DNA of 64,000 nucleotides from Aeromonas finlandensis. Lineage in GTDB: Bacteria > Pseudomonadota > Gammaproteobacteria > Enterobacterales > Aeromonadaceae. Positions 1 to 9,532 of this stretch are shown here, piece by piece. Under the pieces are notes generated by a model. It was given only the letters and a program-made list of their open reading frames with translations, was not told where the DNA came from and did no database searches. Location: NCBI RefSeq assembly GCF_000764645.1, contig NZ_JRGK01000015.1, forward strand, positions 62,001 through 126,000, given 5' to 3'. The first letter of the stretch is position 1, and each line of letters begins with the position of its first letter. The position numbers and the translations under genes were made by a program.

Positions 1-989
1 GTGCCTTGGTCGTTTCGCGTCATGGCTGTGCCCCTGCCATGCCAACTGCCATAGAGCTTGATGATTATCTGAGTCGTTCTGCTGAGGTGATGCGCCCTGA
101 TCTGGATCCACACCTCAATCACTTGCACCGGGTGACTACGCGTGCAACTCAATGGGACGAGCTGTGTGTCATGGCGTTTGACCATCGCAGCCAGTTTGTC
201 GAGATGGCGCGATCGGCCGGCGCCTCGCTCGATCGTATTGTACCCCTGAAGCAACTGATTTATCGCGCCAGCTGTGAGGCTGTCGACATAGCCGGGTTGG
301 CAGGCAAGGCTGGCTTGCTCTGTGACAGCACGTTTGGTCAAGGTGTACTCAATAAGGTTACCGGCCAAGGTTGGTGGATTGGGCGTCCTATCGAGCTACC
401 GGGGTCCCGTCCGCTAGCCCTCGAGCATGGCAATATAGGCACTCAACTGGTCAATTGGCCGCTCGAACATGTGGTCAAGTGTCTGGTGTTTTGTCATCCG
501 GAGGATGAGGCCGTGTTGCGCATGGAGCAGGAGAGCATGGTGCAAGAGGTTTATCGTGCCTGTTGTGAGAGCGGCCATGAATTGTTGCTTGAGGTGATCC
601 TGCCAGTAGGCACGGATCGCAGCGACCAGTTCTATATCCGGGCTGTACAGCGATTTTATAACCTCGGGGTCAAACCCGATTGGTGGAAGCTGCCCCCGAT
701 GGGACGCACCGGTTGGCAAGCACTCGAGCAACTGATCACCGAGCGTGATCCCTACTGCCGCGGGGTTGTGTTACTTGGTTTGGATGCCCCGGAGGCTGAG
801 TTGGCGGCTGGTTTCGCCGAAGCTGCATGCACCCCCTTGGTAAAAGGATTTGCAGTCGGACGAACTTTGTTTGGCGCGCCTTCGCGTGCCTGGCTTGCTG
901 AGGAGATCACTGATGAGCAACTCGTGGGCCAGATCCGGGACAACTACCTGCGTCTTATCGCCCTGTGGCGCCAGCGCACAATGCAATGA
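1..989 (+). CDS. iolC: IolC C-terminal part (5-dehydro-2-deoxygluconokinase fused to DUF2090), 5' truncated by the window
   Basis: Cut at the window edge: the frame is open from base 3 and the first residues (LVVSRHGCAPAMP) look like the end of the PfkB-type sugar kinase domain, so the real start lies outside. The remaining roughly 300 residues match the DUF2090 aldolase-like domain that follows the kinase in many proteobacterial IolC proteins (motifs MAFDHRSQF, WWKLPP, VKGFAVGRTLF). The kinase phosphorylates 5-dehydro-2-deoxy-D-gluconate in myo-inositol breakdown; the role of the DUF2090 part is less certain and may be the following aldol cleavage. iolE starts 31 bases downstream and iolB follows, so this is an iol operon. 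The identification rests on motif recognition and gene order. Confidence 0.88.
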   Translation, partial: ALVVSRHGCAPAMPTAIELDDYLSRSAEVMRPDLDPHLNHLHRVTTRATQWDELCVMAFDHRSQFVEMARSAGASLDRIVPLKQLIYRASCEAVDIAGLAGKAGLLCDSTFGQGVLNKVTGQGWWIGRPIELPGSRPLALEHGNIGTQLVNWPLEHVVKCLVFCHPEDEAVLRMEQESMVQEVYRACCESGHELLLEVILPVGTDRSDQFYIRAVQRFYNLGVKPDWWKLPPMGRTGWQALEQLITERDPYCRGVVLLGLDAPEAELAAGFAEAACTPLVKGFAVGRTLFGAPSRAWLAEEITDEQLVGQIRDNYLRLIALWRQRTMQ

Positions 990-1020
990 TCGGAATGTGA
1001 CACTTTAAAGGAGCATAAGC

Positions 1021-1911
1021 ATGACTGTACAACTCGGAATCAACCCGCTGACCTGGACCAATGACGATCTGCCCTCGCTCGGCGCTGACACACCTCTTGA
1101 AACCTGCCTCAGTGAAGGCAAACTGGCCGGTTTTGCCGGTTTTGAACTGGGCAACAAATTTCCCCGTCAGGCGAGTTTGCTGGGGCCTATCCTCGCGCGT
1201 CATCAACTCAAACTGGTTTCTGGCTGGTACTCTGGTGAGCTGCTGAGCCGCAGCGTTGAAGAGGAAATTGCAGCGGTACAGGATCACCTGACCCTCCTGC
1301 GCGAGCTTGGTGCGAACGTCATGGTGTTTGCCGAGGTGACAGGCTGTATCCATGGTAACCAGCAGATGCCGGTACACTTGCGTCCAACCTTTCCTGCAGA
1401 GCGTTGGGAGGAGTACGGCCGCAAGTTGACTGAATTTGCCCGTTATACCTTGAGCCAAGGCGTAAAAATCGCATATCACCACCACATGGGAACCGTCATC
1501 GAAACCGAACAAGACATTGATAACCTGATGCGCCATACCGGCGATGAGGTCGGGTTGTTGCTCGACACAGGCCATCTGACTTTTGCTGGCGCTGATCCGG
1601 TGGCTGTCGCAAAGCGTTGGGCTCATCGCATCAACCATGTGCATTGCAAGGATGTCCGTGCCAAGGTGCTGGCGGATGTGAAAAATCGCAAATTGAGTTT
1701 CCTGAATGCGGTATTGGCTGGTGTGTACACGGTACCGGGAGATGGCTGTGTTGATTATGGTGCGCTGTTCCCGATCTTGAAGGCAAATGGCTATCAGGGT
1801 TGGCTGGTCGTTGAAGCAGAACAGGATCCGGCTATTGCCCATCCCTTGACCTATGCCTCAATGGGCTATCAGAACTTGCATCGTTTTGCGCAGGATGCAG
1901 GGCTTATCTGA
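1021..1911 (+). CDS. iolE: Myo-inosose-2 dehydratase IolE
   Basis: 296 residues, usual length for IolE. The family dehydrates 2-keto-myo-inositol (scyllo-inosose) to 3D-(3,5/4)-trihydroxycyclohexane-1,2-dione. It belongs to the xylose-isomerase-like TIM-barrel superfamily; barrel metal-ligand motifs are visible (FAEVTG, AYHHHMGT, LLLDTGHLTFAG, HVHCKD, VVEAEQD). The ATG at 1021 follows an AAAGGAG Shine-Dalgarno at about 1007-1013. The gene sits between iolC and iolB, 50 bases before the latter. That gap holds a GC-rich hairpin (about 1919-1943) and an AAAGGAG site for iolB, so the three are probably one transcript with a processing or pause element before iolB. Confidence 0.92.
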   Translation: MTVQLGINPLTWTNDDLPSLGADTPLETCLSEGKLAGFAGFELGNKFPRQASLLGPILARHQLKLVSGWYSGELLSRSVEEEIAAVQDHLTLLRELGANVMVFAEVTGCIHGNQQMPVHLRPTFPAERWEEYGRKLTEFARYTLSQGVKIAYHHHMGTVIETEQDIDNLMRHTGDEVGLLLDTGHLTFAGADPVAVAKRWAHRINHVHCKDVRAKVLADVKNRKLSFLNAVLAGVYTVPGDGCVDYGALFPILKANGYQGWLVVEAEQDPAIAHPLTYASMGYQNLHRFAQDAGLI

Positions 1912-1961
1912 CCATATGGCGCGGCGGGGGAGGCCTCGCCGCGTCTTCAAAGGAGATTGGC

Positions 1962-2783
1962 ATGTCTAAACTCTTGTCCCGCCATCACTCTCCAGATGGA
2001 CAGGGCAGAACGCAGTGCATCACGCCAGCGTCTGCTGGTTGGCATCATGTGGGCTTCGAGGTTTATGAGTTGGCGGCGAGCCAGCGTATCGAGTTCGCTG
2101 CGAGTGAAGATGAACTCTGTCTGGTGCTGGTGGCTGGCCTTGCGACCATCTCGACACCTCATGCCCGTTATCCGCGTATAGGTGAACGGATGAGTCCGTT
2201 TGAGCGGAAAAAGCCTTGGGCGGTGTACGTCACTCGTGGTGATAGTTGTTGTGTGGTGGCTGAAACACCATTAGAGCTTGCCGTATGTCGGGCTCCTGGC
2301 AAGGGGTCTACACCGTCACGGTTAATTCGGCCGCAGGATATTGGGGCTGAGGCGCGGGGGCGCGGTAACAACCGCCGTTTTGTACACAACATTCTGCCTG
2401 ACACAGCGCTGGCCGACAGCTTGCTGGTGGTGGAAGTGTTTACCGAAGAGGGGTGCACCAGCTCCTACCCAAGTCATAAACACGATACCGATAATGTGCC
2501 TGATGAAACCTATCTGGAGGAGACCTACTACCACAGGATCAATCCTCCCCAAGGCTTCTGTTTCCAGCGCGTTTATACCGATGATCGTTCCCTCGATGAA
2601 TCGATGGCTGTTTACGACAAGGATGTGGTCATGGCCCCTAGAGGCTATCATCCGGTAGCCACGTTGGCGGGTTACGATAATTACTATCTGAATGTCATGG
2701 CTGGGCCGGTACGCAAATGGTTGTTTAGCTGGGAGGCCGACCATCAGTGGATCAATACAGAGTCCTATGCGCATACCAGATAA
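1962..2783 (+). CDS. iolB: 5-deoxy-glucuronate isomerase IolB
   Basis: 273 residues, typical for IolB, a bicupin isomerase converting 5-deoxy-D-glucuronate to 5-dehydro-2-deoxy-D-gluconate, the substrate of IolC. Cupin metal-binding signatures are visible in YPSHKHDTDNVPDE and EETYYHRINPPQGF, and the C-terminal VMAGPVRKW is characteristic of the family. Translation starts at the ATG at 1962 after AAAGGAG. It is the last gene of the iol operon fragment, followed by a strong intrinsic terminator at 2836-2868. Confidence 0.93.
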   Translation: MSKLLSRHHSPDGQGRTQCITPASAGWHHVGFEVYELAASQRIEFAASEDELCLVLVAGLATISTPHARYPRIGERMSPFERKKPWAVYVTRGDSCCVVAETPLELAVCRAPGKGSTPSRLIRPQDIGAEARGRGNNRRFVHNILPDTALADSLLVVEVFTEEGCTSSYPSHKHDTDNVPDETYLEETYYHRINPPQGFCFQRVYTDDRSLDESMAVYDKDVVMAPRGYHPVATLAGYDNYYLNVMAGPVRKWLFSWEADHQWINTESYAHTR

Positions 2784-2835
2784 TCTCAATTACATGACGT
2801 TGTGTAGTTGAGCATGTCATTATGATGGCTATAGA

Positions 2836-2868
2836 AAAGCCCAAGTTATTCAATCTCTTGGGCTTTTT
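2836..2868 (+). terminator. Rho-independent terminator after iolB, probably bidirectional
   Basis: A 10-bp stem (AAAGCCCAAG with CTTGGGCTTT) and an 11-base loop, followed by a T run on the + strand. The A-rich left flank gives a usable U tract on the minus strand too, so it may also end the leftward ulaR transcript whose stop codon is at 2939. Confidence 0.85.
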
Positions 2869-2938
2869 CGTATCTGCGCTATCTGGCCGGACATAGCCAG
2901 GAAAGGGGCTCCGACAAAGCGCCCCGCCACCTTATGGC

Positions 2939-3709
2939 TTAGACCTGGATGACTTGTACGTCCTTGGCTTTGATCTGCTCGATGACCGCTTTATCCGCAT
3001 CCTTGCCGGTGATCAGAATGTCGATCTTGCTGGCGGCGCAAAACAGCATGCCTGCCCGTTGTCCCACCTTGCTGCTGTCGGCCAGTACCACCAGTCGGCC
3101 GACGTGGTTGAGCATCTTCTGCTCCGCCATGGCGGTCAGCATATCCATCTTGTAGAGACCATCTGCGGTGACACCTTTGCCGCTGGTAAACATCCAGTGC
3201 CCGGCATAGAGGGAGGAGATCTCGTCCTGCGGTGCCAGGGTGATGGATTGCGACTTGTTGTATTGACCGCCGATGATCACCACGCCGTCATGGTCATTCT
3301 CGATCAGGTAGTTGGCGAGCGGGAAGTAGTTGGTGATGACCTGAACATCCTGCCCGCAGATCTCCTGACCCAGCACGAAGGCGGTGGAGCCACAGTTGAT
3401 GACCGCGCTTTCGCCCGGTTTGATCAGATCCGCAGCTGCTTGGGCGATACGCACTTTTTCGCTGTGATTGTCGCTGTGATTGAGGTTTTCGTTGCTGTCG
3501 AGGGGAGACCAGTGGGCCTTTCTGGCCTGCATCAGGGCTTCGGCCCCGTTGCGCACCTTGCGCAGCTTGCCGGAGTCATTGAGCTTGTTGATATCGCGGC
3601 GAGCAGTAGCCGGAGAGATATCAAAGGCTTGCATTATGCTGTTGACCGACAGATGACGTTTCTGATTGAGCAATTCCAAAATGGCGTTATGGCGATGTGC
3701 TTCTGTCAT
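2939..3709 (-). CDS. ulaR: HTH-type L-ascorbate utilization repressor UlaR (DeoR family)
   Basis: 256 residues. The N-terminal DeoR winged helix-turn-helix occupies about residues 5-58 ([16 protein letters not shown] ... [10 protein letters not shown]), followed by a DeoRC sugar-phosphate sensor domain ([29 protein letters not shown]). UlaR represses ula genes and responds to L-ascorbate-6-phosphate in E. coli. The frame is open back to 3778, but the ATG at 3709 matches the family start ([11 protein letters not shown]) and has a nearby AGG. It closes the leftward ula transcript downstream of ulaE, unlike the separate monocistronic gene of E. coli. Its 97-base upstream gap holds TGATTG/TGATTA repeats that could be autoregulatory sites. 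Confidence 0.88.
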   Translation of the reverse strand: MTEAHRHNAILELLNQKRHLSVNSIMQAFDISPATARRDINKLNDSGKLRKVRNGAEALMQARKAHWSPLDSNENLNHSDNHSEKVRIAQAAADLIKPGESAVINCGSTAFVLGQEICGQDVQVITNYFPLANYLIENDHDGVVIIGGQYNKSQSITLAPQDEISSLYAGHWMFTSGKGVTADGLYKMDMLTAMAEQKMLNHVGRLVVLADSSKVGQRAGMLFCAASKIDILITGKDADKAVIEQIKAKDVQVIQV

Positions 3710-3806
3710 ATCATGCCTGATGATGATTGAATCTGATTGGGTGGTGATTATATCGCGCATAAGTGTGGATGACAGCAACCTTGTTAACTCTTCTGATGAC
3801 GGACGT

Positions 3807-4679
3807 TCAGGCGAGCGCCAGACCGGCTTGCTGTCCCAGCTCGACCAGTCTCGCCTTGGCCGTTTTCAGGTTGCTAGCCCACTGGGCATCCTTGGCCCAC
3901 ATCTCCAGCACCAGGGGGCCGTTGTAACCGATTTTTGCCAGGGTGTGGAAAATGGCGGCAAAGTCGACCTCTCCCTCGCCAATGACCAGATCACGGAACT
4001 GCCCGCTGCAACTGGCCGTTACCTTGCGGGTCTCTTTGAGGTGGATCTGCACTATATGGTCTGCACTCAATTGCAGCTCGGTGCAGGTGTCATAGTTCCA
4101 GCCGGTGATATTGCCGACATCCGGATAGGCCATGAAGTAGGGGGAGGGGATCTGCTTTTTCAGCACCTCGAATTTGCTGAGGGAGTTGAGATAGGGGGTA
4201 TCCATGATCTCCACACCCAGCATGATGCCTGCCCGTTCCGCCATTTTGGCTGCCGCCTTCATCCCGTCGATGAAGTGGCGGTGGGTCTCGTCGCTTTGCG
4301 GTTCGTAATAGACGTCGTAGCCCGCCAGCTGGATGCAGCGAATGCCGAGCTTGTACGCCAGATTGATCGCTTTTTCCATGATGATGGCCGCCTGCGCGCG
4401 GATGGCCGGATCCTGCGAACCAAACGGAAAGCGGCGATGGGCGCTCAGGCACATGGAGTGCAACGGCAAGCTGTGCTGCTCGCACAGGCGTCTGAGCCGA
4501 TAGATTTCGCTATCTGACCAGTCGAGCCGTTGCAGTTTTTCATCTGACTCATCAATGGATATCTCGATGAAATCAAAGCCAAGCTCCTTGGCCGACAGAA
4601 TTTTCTCTTGCCACTCCAGTGCGGAGGGCATCGCTTTTTCATAAAGGCCGAGGCGTAAGGCATGGTCAAAGTGGTGCAT
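3807..4679 (-). CDS. ulaE: L-ribulose-5-phosphate (L-xylulose-5-phosphate) 3-epimerase UlaE-like
   Basis: 290 residues, family length. It is a xylose-isomerase-like TIM barrel: [71 protein letters not shown] and a C-terminal LVLEMWA all follow UlaE/SgbU. It converts L-xylulose-5-phosphate to L-ribulose-5-phosphate between UlaD and UlaF. The ATG at 4679 follows a GGAG about 8 bases upstream, and the gap to the HAD gene is 14 bases, so the two are cotranscribed. Confidence 0.88.
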   Translation of the reverse strand: MHHFDHALRLGLYEKAMPSALEWQEKILSAKELGFDFIEISIDESDEKLQRLDWSDSEIYRLRRLCEQHSLPLHSMCLSAHRRFPFGSQDPAIRAQAAIIMEKAINLAYKLGIRCIQLAGYDVYYEPQSDETHRHFIDGMKAAAKMAERAGIMLGVEIMDTPYLNSLSKFEVLKKQIPSPYFMAYPDVGNITGWNYDTCTELQLSADHIVQIHLKETRKVTASCSGQFRDLVIGEGEVDFAAIFHTLAKIGYNGPLVLEMWAKDAQWASNLKTAKARLVELGQQAGLALA

Positions 4680-4693
4680 ACAAGCTCCTGCAT

Positions 4694-5518
4694 TCAGATA
4701 GGGAAATAGCGGTTCAATACCTCGAGGATCCCGCCCTCGTCGTTGCTCTCGCGGGTGACCCGGTTGGCCATCTGTTTGACCTCCGGTTCGGCATTGGCCA
4801 TGGCGATGCCCATCCCCGCGAGGCAGAGCATGGAGGTGTCGTTGTGGTTGTCGCCGATGGCGACCAGTCGCGCCGGGCTGATCTCTTGCTGTTCAAGGTA
4901 TTCAAGCAGCCGCGCCCCCTTGCTGTTGCCTCTACGGGCAAAATCAACCCGGTTGGACCAGGACTGCTCACTGCTGAAGTACTCGCGTACCCAGGGGTGG
5001 TTTGAGAAGGCATGAACGGCGGCGATATTCCCCTCAGCCACGAATTTCCAGACATGGCTGCTGTTGGCCAGCTCCTCTTCAAACGAGTCAACATTGGCTA
5101 TCTGCGGCTGGATAGGCGGCGCAAAGCCGCTGGCCCACTGCTGCAGGGCTGCCATGTAGCGCACCGGCTGATGAGCGGAGTAGACCATGCGGTCAGTGAC
5201 ATACATGACGAGGTTGAGCCGGTGCTCCCTTGCCAGCGCGATAAAGCGTTGTGCCAGCTGATGGGGAATGGCGTTCTCTGCCAGCACGGCGCGCCGGTCG
5301 TAGTCGTAAACGTAGGTGCCGTTGCAGCAGATGATGGGGGTGGTCAGGCCCAATTCGTGGTGATAGGGGTGGGCTGCCGTGTGATGTCTGCCGGTGACCA
5401 GCATGACGGTGGCCTGCTCCTTGATCCTCATGATGGCCTCTTTGACGGCCGGCATGATGGTGTGAGCACTGGTGAGGGTGGTGCCATCGAGATCGAGGGC
5501 CAGGGCGTGATAGCGCAT
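4694..5518 (-). CDS. Cof-type HAD phosphatase within the ula operon
   Basis: 274 residues. The HAD nucleophile motif LDLDGTTL lies at residues 8-15, motif II at about VMLVTGRHH, a conserved lysine precedes GARLLEYL, and motif III/IV is AIGDNHNDTSMLCLAGMGIAMANAEPEVK. This is the Cof/YidA subfamily of sugar-phosphate and flavin-phosphate phosphatases. It lies between ulaG and ulaE. No such gene is part of the E. coli ula regulon, so its substrate here is unknown; removal of a toxic or dead-end ascorbate-derived sugar phosphate is an inference from position only. Confidence 0.85.
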   Translation of the reverse strand: MRYHALALDLDGTTLTSAHTIMPAVKEAIMRIKEQATVMLVTGRHHTAAHPYHHELGLTTPIICCNGTYVYDYDRRAVLAENAIPHQLAQRFIALAREHRLNLVMYVTDRMVYSAHQPVRYMAALQQWASGFAPPIQPQIANVDSFEEELANSSHVWKFVAEGNIAAVHAFSNHPWVREYFSSEQSWSNRVDFARRGNSKGARLLEYLEQQEISPARLVAIGDNHNDTSMLCLAGMGIAMANAEPEVKQMANRVTRESNDEGGILEVLNRYFPI

Positions 5519-5639
5519 CGTCTGATCTTCTTGTTGTTATCCGGTGAGGTGGGGGCAATAGAGGGGTGATTGAGATGAGGCCTTGCTGGCCCCTCTAACT
5601 CACCATCCCTCGTATTACCCGACGTGCGACAGGCTCTGC

Positions 5640-6707
5640 TTACAGGAAGGATTTGTAAGGCAGCTCCGGCTCGTCGATGAAGATGTCATCAAAGCCGCGC
5701 GGGTGCTGGTAGTGCAGCTTGCTCTGGTCGGTCGGGAAGGTGTACTTGCCACCGACTTGCCAGAAGAAGGGGCTGAAGCGATAGCCGAGGCGCTCTTTTT
5801 TCATGTTCCAGAGCACTTCGATCTCGCGGGGATCGCTTTGGAAGTTGGCCCAGATATCGTGGTGGAACGGGATCACCACCTTGGTGTTGAGGGACTCCCC
5901 GGCCCGCAAGATGTCTGATGAGGTCATCTTGTCGGTTACGCCCCGCGGGTTCTCGCCATAAGAGAGCAGCGCCACATCGATCTGGTAGTCATTGCCGTGC
6001 TTGGCGTAGTAGTTGGAGTAGTGGGAGTCACCCGAGTGGTAGAGGTTGCCACCGGATGTCTTGACCAGATAGTTCACCGCCCGATCATCCATGCCATCCA
6101 GAATGCTCTTGTCGGTGGAGGAGACTCCTGCCGGCAGGGTGACCAGCGCGGTACGATCAAAGGCATCGAGTACCTGAATCACGATGTCACCCACCGGGAT
6201 CTCGTCACCCACGCGCGCCACCACACAACGCTCGGCAGGCACACCCCAGCGCAACCAGAGGTCGACACAGGCCTTGGGACCGATGAACTTCACATGCTCA
6301 CCACAGTTCTGCAGCACAGCCGCCGCCACATTGACGTCGATATGGTCGGCATGATCGTGGGTGGCCAACACCGCATCGATATCTTTAATCCCGAACGGAT
6401 CGAGCACGAAAGGTGAGGTTCTCAGGTTGGGTTGCAGCTTGCGCACTCCCCCCATCCGCATCATCTGGTGCTGCTTGTTCATGTAGGGATTGCCATGGGT
6501 TCGCTTGCCCGTGCCGCACCAGAAGTCGATGGAGATGTTGGTATTGCCGGCAGACTTCAGCCAGATACCGGTGCAGCCCAGCCACCACATGGCGAAGGTG
6601 TTTGGTTTGACCTCTTCCTGCTCAATCTCTTCATTCAGCCAGGTGCCCCACTCGGGGAAGGTGCTGAGGATCCACGATTCACGGGTGATTTCATCAATCT
6701 TGCTCAT
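5640..6707 (-). CDS. ulaG: L-ascorbate-6-phosphate lactonase UlaG
   Basis: 355 residues, as expected for UlaG. It opens L-ascorbate-6-phosphate, delivered by the UlaABC PTS, to 3-keto-L-gulonate-6-phosphate. It has the metallo-beta-lactamase fold with the metal-binding HxHxDH at residues 117-122 (THDHADH), later histidines in [11 protein letters not shown] and [11 protein letters not shown], and the family-typical N-terminus [21 protein letters not shown]. It is the first gene of the leftward ula transcript, divergent from ulaA across 512 bases. A 121-base gap with an imperfect TAGAGGGG/CCCCTCTA hairpin precedes the HAD gene. Confidence 0.95.
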   Translation of the reverse strand: MSKIDEITRESWILSTFPEWGTWLNEEIEQEEVKPNTFAMWWLGCTGIWLKSAGNTNISIDFWCGTGKRTHGNPYMNKQHQMMRMGGVRKLQPNLRTSPFVLDPFGIKDIDAVLATHDHADHIDVNVAAAVLQNCGEHVKFIGPKACVDLWLRWGVPAERCVVARVGDEIPVGDIVIQVLDAFDRTALVTLPAGVSSTDKSILDGMDDRAVNYLVKTSGGNLYHSGDSHYSNYYAKHGNDYQIDVALLSYGENPRGVTDKMTSSDILRAGESLNTKVVIPFHHDIWANFQSDPREIEVLWNMKKERLGYRFSPFFWQVGGKYTFPTDQSKLHYQHPRGFDDIFIDEPELPYKSFL

Positions 6708-6827
6708 CTCACATACCTTTCTGATTTGGATGGTTCACACAGTGGTGATTCATCGGGTGATGACATGGCTTGCATGGTTGCGAGCCAGTGATTTCTTTTG
6801 ATTGGCTGTGACTATATTACTGCTTTT

Positions 6828-6887
6828 TGTGATTATCAATGATTGTGATGATTGTTTTGTGAGATTAATTGCGGCATATCACAATCA
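6828..6887. promoter_or_regulatory. Cluster of ATCACAAT/ATTGTGAT motifs, candidate UlaR operators in the ulaG-ulaA divergent region
   Basis: The 512-base gap 6708-7219 is markedly more AT-rich than its flanks. Between 6828 and 6887 lie repeated TGTGATTA, ATTGTGAT, GATTGTTTTGTGA and, inverted, ATCACAATCA. DeoR-family repressors such as UlaR bind repeated operators and loop between sites in E. coli; the divergent ula promoters are the natural target. Some TGTGA cores may also be CRP half-sites. Assignment to UlaR is inferred from context. Confidence 0.55.
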
Positions 6888-7049
6888 AGAGATAAGTATG
6901 TTTTTAAGTATCTGTATTTATTGGTTTTTTCAGTTTTTTTTATATTGTGAGGGGTTTTTTGAATCCTTTTATGTGGTTATTAGTGTGCTTTTAACCAAAA
7001 TTTCACATCCAGATAAGGGAAGAAAGAGATTTTTACGACCTAGATCTTC

Positions 7050-7068
7050 ATCACAATAAATCACAATT
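7050..7068. promoter_or_regulatory. Second candidate UlaR operator proximal to ulaA
   Basis: A direct repeat of ATCACAAT (7050-7057 and 7060-7067), about 150 bases before the ulaA start and about 165 bases from the first cluster. The two-cluster arrangement would suit looping repression. Nothing else coding is supported in 6708-7219. Confidence 0.5.
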
Positions 7069-7219
7069 TGACTATGTATGATTATTTTAGATTTCGCAGT
7101 GAGTGGTGGCAGTTGAATCTGCTCGCGGGGCGTCAGGTAAAGCAATGCCCATATGAATGGTGAGATGTCCGCACCAATCCAATAGCAATGAGTTGTCCTC
7201 ATCTGGACGGAGCATAAAT

Positions 7220-8971
7220 ATGGAAACCCTCTACAACGCTTTTTACATCTTTTACAGTCAGGTGATGACCAAGGCACCCCTGCTGTTGGGGCTGGTGACC
7301 TGTATTGGCTACCTGTTGCTCAAGCAGGATGGCACGACGGTCGTCAAGGGCACCGTGAAGACCATCGTCGGTTTCATGCTGGTGCAGGTAGGCGCCAGTA
7401 CGCTGGTGGCCGGTTTCAAGCCGGTGGTGGACAAGATTGCGGAATATCATCACCTCACCGGTTCAGTGATTGATCCCTATACCACCATGATGGCGACCAT
7501 GGAGACTATGGGGGAGAACTACTCCTGGGTCGGCTATGCGGTATTGCTGGCCCTTGCCCTCAATATTCTGCTGGTGTTGCTGCGGCGCTATACCGGGATC
7601 CGCACCATCATGCTGACCGGCCACATCATGTTTCAGCAGGTGGGTCTGATCGCGGTTTTCTATATGGTGATGGGGGCCTCGATGTGGGAAACCATCCTCT
7701 ATTCCGCCGTGATCATGGCGCTTTATTGGGGGATCTCCTCCAACATCATGTTCAAGCCAACCCAGGAAGTGACTGGCGGGGCGGGATTCTCCATTGGCCA
7801 CCAGCAACAGGTCGCCTCCTGGATTGCCACCAAGGTGGCGCCGAAACTGGGCAATAAGGAGGAGAGCGTCGATCACCTGAAGCTGCCAAAGTGGCTGCAC
7901 ATCTTCCACGACAGCATCACGGCGACCGCCATCGTGATGACTATCTTCTTCGGCATCATCCTGCTCTCGTTTGGCCTCGATAATCTGCAACAGATGGCGG
8001 GTCAGACCCACTGGTCTATCTACATTCTCGAGACCGGTCTCAAGTTTGCGGTCGCCATTCAGGTCATCGTGGTGGGGGTGCGGATGTTCGTTGCCGAGCT
8101 TTCCGAGGCCTTCAAGGGGATCTCCGAACGGGTCATTCCCAACGCCGTCCTGGCAATCGATTGCGCCGCTATCTACGCCTACTCGCCGAATGCCATGGTC
8201 TTTGGCTTTATGTGGGGAGCTATCGGTCAGTTTCTCGCGGTGCTTGCCCTGCTGGCATTCCAGGCGCCCATCATGATTATCCCGGGCTTCATTCCCATGT
8301 TCTTCTCCAACGCCACCATAGGGGTGTTCGCCAACCACTTTGGCGGCTGGCGCGCGGTGATGAAGATCTGCTTCGTCATGGGGATCATCGAGGTGCTGGG
8401 CTCTGCCTGGGCTATCCACCTGTTCGCGGCCAATGGCACCAGCTTCAATGGCTGGATGGGCATGGCTGACTGGGCGCTGGTGTTCCCGGTGATCATGCAG
8501 GGGCTCTCCTTCTCTTCCCTGTTCTTTGTGGTGTTGCTGATCGGCGCCGGGCTCTATATGTACTGCGCTTCCCGCACCCTGCGGATGGAAGAGGATATGG
8601 CAGTCCCGAGTGTCGCTGTGGCAGAAGAGGCGGCCGAGCTGTCAGCCTTGCCAGCCGAGAGTGCCAAAGGGGGAAGTGCAGTGCGGATCCTGGCGGTATG
8701 TGGCAATGGTCAGGGCTCATCCATGATGATGAAGATGAAGATCGGCAAGTTTCTCGAGCAGCGTGGTGTGCCCCATGTCATGGACTCCTGCGCCGTGGCC
8801 GATTACAAAACCAAGCTGCAGACCACCGACATCATCGTCTCTTCCAAGCATCTGGCCGGTGAGATGAGCCCCGGTGAGGGCAAATTCGTGCTGGGGGTAC
8901 AGAACATGCTCAACCCCAATTCGTTTGGTGATGAACTGCTGGGCATCATCAAGAACAACTTTGCAAATTAA
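7220..8971 (+). CDS. ulaA: Fused ascorbate-specific PTS permease IIC-IIB (UlaA-UlaB)
   Basis: 583 residues from the ATG at 7220 (METLYNAF), preceded by ACGGAG; an in-frame start at 7157 lacks support. Residues 1 to about 465 are the SgaT/UlaA membrane IIC domain with repeated hydrophobic segments ([35 protein letters not shown]). After an Ala/Glu-rich linker comes a IIB domain whose phosphorylated cysteine is Cys494 in [11 protein letters not shown]. coli has these as two proteins. The permease takes up L-ascorbate and phosphorylates it to L-ascorbate-6-phosphate using HPr and EI (encoded at 39.2-41.2 kb). First gene of the rightward ula operon. Confidence 0.92.
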   Translation: METLYNAFYIFYSQVMTKAPLLLGLVTCIGYLLLKQDGTTVVKGTVKTIVGFMLVQVGASTLVAGFKPVVDKIAEYHHLTGSVIDPYTTMMATMETMGENYSWVGYAVLLALALNILLVLLRRYTGIRTIMLTGHIMFQQVGLIAVFYMVMGASMWETILYSAVIMALYWGISSNIMFKPTQEVTGGAGFSIGHQQQVASWIATKVAPKLGNKEESVDHLKLPKWLHIFHDSITATAIVMTIFFGIILLSFGLDNLQQMAGQTHWSIYILETGLKFAVAIQVIVVGVRMFVAELSEAFKGISERVIPNAVLAIDCAAIYAYSPNAMVFGFMWGAIGQFLAVLALLAFQAPIMIIPGFIPMFFSNATIGVFANHFGGWRAVMKICFVMGIIEVLGSAWAIHLFAANGTSFNGWMGMADWALVFPVIMQGLSFSSLFFVVLLIGAGLYMYCASRTLRMEEDMAVPSVAVAEEAAELSALPAESAKGGSAVRILAVCGNGQGSSMMMKMKIGKFLEQRGVPHVMDSCAVADYKTKLQTTDIIVSSKHLAGEMSPGEGKFVLGVQNMLNPNSFGDELLGIIKNNFAN

Positions 8972-9015
8972 GCCGATGAGCCTCGTTGCACTCGGCAGCG
9001 GGCAAGGAGAACAAG

Positions 9016-9492
9016 ATGAAATTCAAACAATCTCTGCTGGAAAACGACTCTGTATTGCTCAACGCGGCCGCCAGCGACTGGCGCAGCGCCATCAAACTGG
9101 GCACCGACATGCTGATCCGTTCCGGCGCCGTGGAGCCTCGCTACCACGATGCGATCATCGGTAGCATTGAAAAGATGGGGCCCTATATCGTGATTGCCCC
9201 CCAGTTCGCGATGCCCCATGCAAGGCCGGAAGATGGAGTCAAGCGCACGGCATTTGCACTGGTCACCCTGACCACTCCGGTGAAATTTGAAGGGGAAGAG
9301 GAGCCGGTGGATGTGCTGGTGACGCTGGCGGGCAGCACCTCGGATGAGCACATGGAGGGGCTGATGGAGGTCACTCAGGTGCTGGAGGATGAAAACAGCG
9401 AAAGCGGGATCAACCTCGACAAGCTCAGATCTTGCCAGAGCACGGCAGATGTATTCCACGTCATTGACCAGGCGCTGGCTCAAGTGGCCTGA
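9016..9492 (+). CDS. ulaC: Ascorbate-specific PTS component IIA (UlaC)
   Basis: 158 residues from the ATG at 9016, with AAGGAG at 9004-9009; the upstream TTG at 8988 is unlikely. PTS EIIA type 2 (mannitol/fructose fold) with the phosphorylatable histidine at about residue 68 in [15 protein letters not shown]. It accepts phosphate from HPr and passes it to the IIB cysteine of the preceding fusion. It lies 44 bases after ulaA-B and 40 bases before ulaF. Confidence 0.92.
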   Translation: MKFKQSLLENDSVLLNAAASDWRSAIKLGTDMLIRSGAVEPRYHDAIIGSIEKMGPYIVIAPQFAMPHARPEDGVKRTAFALVTLTTPVKFEGEEEPVDVLVTLAGSTSDEHMEGLMEVTQVLEDENSESGINLDKLRSCQSTADVFHVIDQALAQVA

Positions 9493-9532
9493 GGCACCCA
9501 ACGCGGCGCCGCAAGGGGCCCAGGAGAACGGA

